From a bacterium (lineage in GTDB: Bacteria > SZUA-182 > SZUA-191 > JAJRXT01): 8,892 nt of DNA. Shown one piece after another: positions 6,301 through 8,892 of this stretch (the first letter of the stretch is position 1; each line of letters begins with the position of its first letter). The stretch is taken from positions 1-8,892 of the forward strand of contig JAJRUU010000257.1 of the NCBI GenBank assembly GCA_024277605.1. Reading direction: 5' to 3'. The position numbers and the translations under genes are program-made. Below the pieces are notes generated by a model. That model saw only the letters and a list, made by a program, of their open reading frames with translations, was not told the DNA's origin and ran no database searches.

Positions 6301-6350
6301 TGTTGGCTTGTCGCTATAAAAGAATAGGCTAAGACGATGAAATGTTCTTA

Positions 6351-7001
6351 CTACAGCTTACACTGCTCTACCAACGCTTTAGAATTTTCAAACATGGAAG
6401 CTATCTCAATATCATCCAGCCCGGCGCCTTGGGCTATTTTCTCAGCCTGGGTGCGATTTATTAGATCCCCCGGGGCGTGGGCATCGCTGCCTAAAACCAA
6501 TTTAGCGCCCGTCTCCCTGGCCAGCTTTACTACATGCCCATTAGTCAGGCAATGGCCGCGACGGGCTGAAATCTCCAAACATATACCTGATGCAGCAGCC
6601 AACTCGGCCTCCTCTTTGGTTAAGAGTCCCGGATGAGCCAGTATATCGATCGGGCAGGTGAGCGCCGCCAGATTAGTGTCGGGGGCCACCGGCTCGGCGA
6701 TACTTTCACCATGCACAATTATTAGTGCAGCGCCCAAGCTGCGGGCAGCATCCACCAATCCGGGTATAGCCGCAGGCGGGATATGGGTTAACTCTATGCC
6801 CGCTATCACCATAACCCCGGTTTGCTCAGTCAGCTGGGCGCAGGCTTTAAGCATACGGGGGATAATGTGATCCAGATTGGAGCTATCGGCATGATCGGTA
6901 ATGGCTAAGGCTTGATAGCCGTGCACCTTCGCTCTCCTTACCAGCTCCGCCGGCAACAGTACCCCATCACTAAACAGGGAATGGGTATGTAGGTCAATCA
7001 T
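6351..7001 (-). CDS. PHP-domain metallophosphatase (histidinol-phosphatase-like)
   Basis: A cytoplasmic metal-dependent phosphoesterase of the PHP superfamily, 216 residues long. Metal-binding motifs are in order: DLHTHS (His5, His7) with Asp12, ITDHAD (Asp36, His37), GIELTH (Glu70, His73), VHGES (His97), LAHPG (His123) and GSDAH (Asp173, His175). This full set supports an active enzyme. Similar proteins are often called histidinol phosphate phosphatase domain proteins, but there are no histidine-biosynthesis genes nearby, so the substrate is open. The start is put at ATG 7001 (MIDLHTH), because GGAGG lies 5 bases upstream; the in-frame ATG at 7013 overlaps that site and has none of its own. 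It is transcribed alone, from the promoter near 7066-7094. Confidence 0.85.
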   Translation of the reverse strand: MIDLHTHSLFSDGVLLPAELVRRAKVHGYQALAITDHADSSNLDHIIPRMLKACAQLTEQTGVMVIAGIELTHIPPAAIPGLVDAARSLGAALIIVHGESIAEPVAPDTNLAALTCPIDILAHPGLLTKEEAELAAASGICLEISARRGHCLTNGHVVKLARETGAKLVLGSDAHAPGDLINRTQAEKIAQGAGLDDIEIASMFENSKALVEQCKL

Positions 7002-7036
7002 CTTTGCCTCCATGGTATTCTTTAACCAGCTTAATA

Positions 7037-7057
7037 TAAATGCGGCTTACGCATTTA
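7037..7057. promoter_or_regulatory. Hairpin at the 5' end of the PHP gene leader
   Basis: An inverted repeat, TAAATGCG (7037-7044) and CGCATTTA (7050-7057), with a 5-base loop forms a perfect 8-bp stem. If the predicted - strand promoter is right, this hairpin would begin within two or three bases of the transcript's 5' end. It could stabilise the mRNA or act as a protein site. No T tract follows on the - strand. Confidence 0.4.
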
Positions 7058-7065
7058 GTAACGCC

Positions 7066-7094
7066 ATAATAACGTTAACAGGTTGAAGAGTCAA
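7066..7094 (-). promoter_or_regulatory. Predicted promoter for the PHP gene
   Basis: On the - strand TTGACT (7094-7089) and TATTAT (7071-7066) are separated by exactly 17 bases, each matching the consensus in 5 of 6 positions. Transcription would start near 7059, about 58 bases before the chosen start codon. Confidence 0.5.
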
Positions 7095-7149
7095 TTTGTT
7101 TGTATTTTATTACTTGTTTTGCGGTACTGCCACATTTTAAGCATTTTGC

Positions 7150-7178
7150 TTGACAAAAGTGGGTCGGCTTGGTAGCAT
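7150..7178 (+). promoter_or_regulatory. Predicted promoter for the metal transporter operon
   Basis: TTGACA (7150-7155) is followed after 17 bases by TAGCAT (7173-7178), a 4-of-6 match to the -10 consensus. Transcription would start near 7185. A 5-bp inverted repeat, AAGCA-TTT-TGCTT at 7139-7151, overlaps the left edge of the -35 box and could be a regulator site. A caution: a start at 7185 would lie inside the 5' strand of the long helix proposed for the leader, so either the promoter or that helix is imprecise. Confidence 0.4.
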
Positions 7179-7253
7179 TCACTTTAGGTTGGGCATGAAG
7201 TCCCAAAAAAGTAGCGGCTATAAGAATTAGTTAAAGATTAGAGTGAAATTTGA
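7178..7253 (+). promoter_or_regulatory. Structured leader, candidate riboswitch aptamer, class not recognised
   Basis: The leader before the transporter can fold into a closed multi-branched domain. The outer helix pairs TTCACTTTA (7178-7186) with TAGAGTGAA (7239-7247), nine pairs including one G-U. Inside are TTGGG (7189-7193) with CCCAA (7202-7206), closing an 8-base loop, and a weaker GGCTA (7216-7220) with TAGTT (7228-7232). A terminator follows directly. I compared it from memory with cobalamin, NiCo, molybdenum-cofactor, TPP, preQ1 and fluoride riboswitch motifs and saw no match. Ligand and class are therefore unknown, and the fold is by eye only. Confidence 0.35.
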
Positions 7254-7305
7254 GGCCACGAAGGCTTTGCCATAAAATATGCGGCAGGGGTAGGTGGCTT
7301 TTTTT
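7254..7305 (+). terminator. Intrinsic terminator in the transporter leader (attenuator)
   Basis: An outer stem GCCAC (7255-7259) with GTGGC (7294-7298) encloses an inner stem CTTTGCC (7265-7271) with GGCAGGG (7283-7289, two G-U pairs). Seven T at 7299-7305 follow at once. No + strand gene ends upstream, as the PHP gene runs the other way, and the transporter ATG is only 25 bases beyond. The terminator therefore most likely acts as a regulated attenuator of the transporter operon. Confidence 0.68.
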
Positions 7306-7329
7306 ATTTAAAATTGAAGGAAAAATCTC

Positions 7330-8085
7330 ATGAGTCAAAGGGTGGTAGAGGTAGTTGATCTGTATTACAAATATCCCGATGGAACTCCGGCTTTAAACGG
7401 GGTGAACCTAACCATTGAAGAAGGCGAGTCGGTAGCCATTGTAGGTCATAATGGGGCCGGGAAATCTACCTTGCTCAAGCAGTTAAATGGCATCCTGCGG
7501 GGTCATGGAGCGATTAAAATTGCCGGGTTGCCATTGAATAAGGAAAACTTAAAAACCATCCGCAGCTATGTGGGAATAGTGTTTCAAGACCCTGACGATC
7601 AACTGTTTTGCCCCACGGTATACGATGATATAGCCTTCGGTCTGGTTAATATGGATATAAAAAAGGAAGAAATTGATCGCCGGGTTAAGGAAACACTAAA
7701 AAAGGTGGGCTTACAGGATTTTGAGCACCGCTCGGCTCATCACCTGTCCTTCGGTCAGAAAAAGCGGGTAGCCCTGGCTACTATTCTTTCCATGGCCCCT
7801 AAAGTTATGGTGTTGGATGAGCCCACCAGCAACCTGGATCCACGCAGCGAGAAAACATTCATGGACTTAGTTATTTCTCTGCCGGGCACTAAAATCATCG
7901 TCAGCCACGATCTGCCGATACTGTTTCAACTATGCAATCGGTTTATAGTAATGTGTGAGGGTAAGGTAATAGAAGATACCACCCGCGACAAGTTTATTTT
8001 AAACAAAGAACTGATAAATGAGCATGGGTTGGATTATGAGTTTAAATGCGCACATTGCAAACATTATTGCGCTGCGGCCTGCTAG
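7330..8085 (+). CDS. cbiO: Energy-coupling factor ABC transporter ATPase, CbiO/NikO-like, with Cys-rich tail
   Basis: The ATP-hydrolysing subunit of a cobalt or nickel ECF-type importer, on the inner face of the membrane; 251 residues. It shows Walker A GHNGAGKST (39-47), the Q-loop in VFQDPDDQLF (Gln86), a signature LSFGQKKR (139-146), Walker B VMVLDEPT (159-166) and the H-loop His193. FQDPDDQLF is typical of the ECF ATPase group. The last twelve residues (KCAHCKHYCAAAC) hold five Cys and two His, an unusual ending that could bind metal and sense or buffer it. AAGGA lies about 9 bases before ATG 7330. The stop codon overlaps the ribosome site of the next gene. The assignment to cobalt/nickel rests mainly on the CbiM-like neighbour. 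Confidence 0.85.
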   Translation: MSQRVVEVVDLYYKYPDGTPALNGVNLTIEEGESVAIVGHNGAGKSTLLKQLNGILRGHGAIKIAGLPLNKENLKTIRSYVGIVFQDPDDQLFCPTVYDDIAFGLVNMDIKKEEIDRRVKETLKKVGLQDFEHRSAHHLSFGQKKRVALATILSMAPKVMVLDEPTSNLDPRSEKTFMDLVISLPGTKIIVSHDLPILFQLCNRFIVMCEGKVIEDTTRDKFILNKELINEHGLDYEFKCAHCKHYCAAAC

Positions 8086-8094
8086 GAGGGATTG

Positions 8095-8817
8095 ATGCAT
8101 ATTCTTGATGGATTTTTAAACAGCGCCTTGAATACCCTGGGTTGGATAGCAGCTATCGCAACTTGTTTTTATGCGGCGAAAAAGTTTAATCAAAAAGCCG
8201 GGGATAAACGGATACCCCTGATGGGAGTCAGCGCCGTCTTCCTGTTAATTGTTCAACTGCCGAACTATCCGGTAGCCGGAACAATCAGCACCCATTTTTT
8301 GGGGGCGGTGCTTTTGGCAAGTCTTATGGGGCCTTGGGCCACATACTTAACTATGGTGGTGGTGCTTACCATTCAATGCCTGCTTGGTTATGGCAGTCTG
8401 ATTACGCTGGGCGCTAATATATTTAATCTGGGGTTTATCGGCGGTATCGGGGGGTATAATCTTTTAATGTGGTTTAAAAAAATTTTCCCCCATAGCAACA
8501 GAGGCTTTTCGCATGCACTGGCGCTCTCCACCTGGGCAACTACCATTATGCTCTCCTTAGCCGTGTGGATTGAACTGTCAATAGCCGGGCAGGTAAAGCT
8601 GGGCTTGCTTAATCTGTTTGGGGTGCAGAGTCTGGTTGGGATAATAGAGGCTGCGCTTACGGTGTTAATCGTATCTGTGCTTATTAAAGCCAGGCCCGAT
8701 TTAGTGATAACTCATTGCTGCGGTGGGGATAAAGATGCCTGCTACGCTCATCATCACCATGTTGATACCCATACCCATAAAGCAGGCCAGGAACATGACC
8801 ACGGTCACTTATACTAA
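8095..8817 (+). CDS. cbiM: CbiM/NikM-like substrate-specific membrane component with His-rich tail
   Basis: The metal-capturing membrane subunit of an ECF cobalt or nickel importer, 240 residues with about six to seven hydrophobic segments. It begins MHILDGFL: in this family His2 and the free N-terminus bind the metal, which decides the start as ATG 8095 (AGGAGG at 8084-8089, 5-base spacer) rather than the in-frame TTG at 8092. His67 in STHFLG and GPWAT (79-83) match the second conserved ligand region. The cytoplasmic end (207-238) holds ten His and three Cys, including four His in a row at 219-222, fitting metal binding. There is no fused CbiN part, and no CbiQ/NikQ transmembrane partner or CbiN follows before the terminator, so a partner must be encoded elsewhere or the pair works without it. 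Nickel versus cobalt cannot be decided here. Confidence 0.83.
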   Translation: MHILDGFLNSALNTLGWIAAIATCFYAAKKFNQKAGDKRIPLMGVSAVFLLIVQLPNYPVAGTISTHFLGAVLLASLMGPWATYLTMVVVLTIQCLLGYGSLITLGANIFNLGFIGGIGGYNLLMWFKKIFPHSNRGFSHALALSTWATTIMLSLAVWIELSIAGQVKLGLLNLFGVQSLVGIIEAALTVLIVSVLIKARPDLVITHCCGGDKDACYAHHHHVDTHTHKAGQEHDHGHLY

Positions 8818-8840
8818 AGGGGACATAGCCCCCTTTTTTT
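8816..8840 (+). terminator. Intrinsic terminator after the metal transporter operon
   Basis: AAAGGGG (8816-8822) pairs with CCCCTTT (8830-8836) around a 7-base loop, and a run of seven T ends at 8840. It begins in the stop codon of the CbiM-like gene, so the two-gene operon closes here. Confidence 0.85.
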
Positions 8841-8892
8841 AAAGGCTTTCGCTAACTTTACGAACTATCTATAAGCTTTCGTGGTAACATGA

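Noticed and set aside
6079..6327. An 82-residue + strand frame over the toxin-antitoxin promoter
   Set aside because: It is antisense to the toxin and continues through the promoter and operators; its translation is low-complexity and hydrophobic without a family pattern.
7100..7330. Cobalamin riboswitch upstream of the cobalt/nickel transporter genes
   Set aside because: The conserved cobalamin-riboswitch elements were not found; only an isolated GCCAC is present and it belongs to the terminator stem.
8845..8881. Direct repeat GCTTTCG at 8845-8851 and 8875-8881
   Set aside because: A seven-base repeat twice in 37 bases at the window edge is too short to support a feature.

Overview
The window looks like chromosomal DNA of a strictly anaerobic, Gram-positive (Clostridia-like) bacterium. 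The reasons are strong AGGAGG-type ribosome binding sites, an AsrA/AsrB-type iron-sulfur/flavin electron-transfer pair, and group II ECF metal-transport genes. The species cannot be named from the sequence. No rRNA, tRNA, CRISPR array or intact insertion sequence was seen.

Layout. (1) Positions 1-2222, + strand: the 3' part of an operon encoding a dicluster 4Fe-4S protein (5' end outside the window), an FAD/NAD(P)-binding reductase with a C-terminal [2Fe-2S] motif, and a two-CBS-domain protein. (2) Positions 2290-3430, - strand: two adjacent genes that together resemble one RdgC recombination protein split into N- and C-terminal parts. Their predicted leader carries a 57-bp REP-like double hairpin. 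(3) Positions 3601-4581, - strand: galE. (4) Positions 4818-6300, - strand: an AT-rich toxin-antitoxin module. It has an MqsR-like toxin interrupted by a one-base frameshift in an A6 run, then an antitoxin joining an MqsA-like zinc ribbon and HTH to a C-terminal Panacea (DUF4065) domain. A near-consensus promoter carries two copies of TATCA-NN-TGATA exactly 30 bp apart. (5) Positions 6351-7001, - strand: a PHP-family metallophosphatase. (6) Positions 7130-8840, + strand: a leader with an intrinsic terminator placed before the gene (attenuator or riboswitch candidate), then a CbiO/NikO-like ATPase with a Cys-rich tail and a CbiM/NikM-like metal-binding membrane component with a His-rich tail, closed by a terminator.

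How the genes work together. The first operon probably moves electrons between NAD(P)H and an iron-sulfur partner encoded upstream, with a possible nucleotide-sensing CBS protein. The last operon is a cobalt or nickel uptake system, probably controlled by transcription attenuation. The toxin-antitoxin module is the accessory part of the window and its most unusual region: a fused antitoxin, duplicated operators and a toxin that is switched off, decayed or frameshift-dependent.
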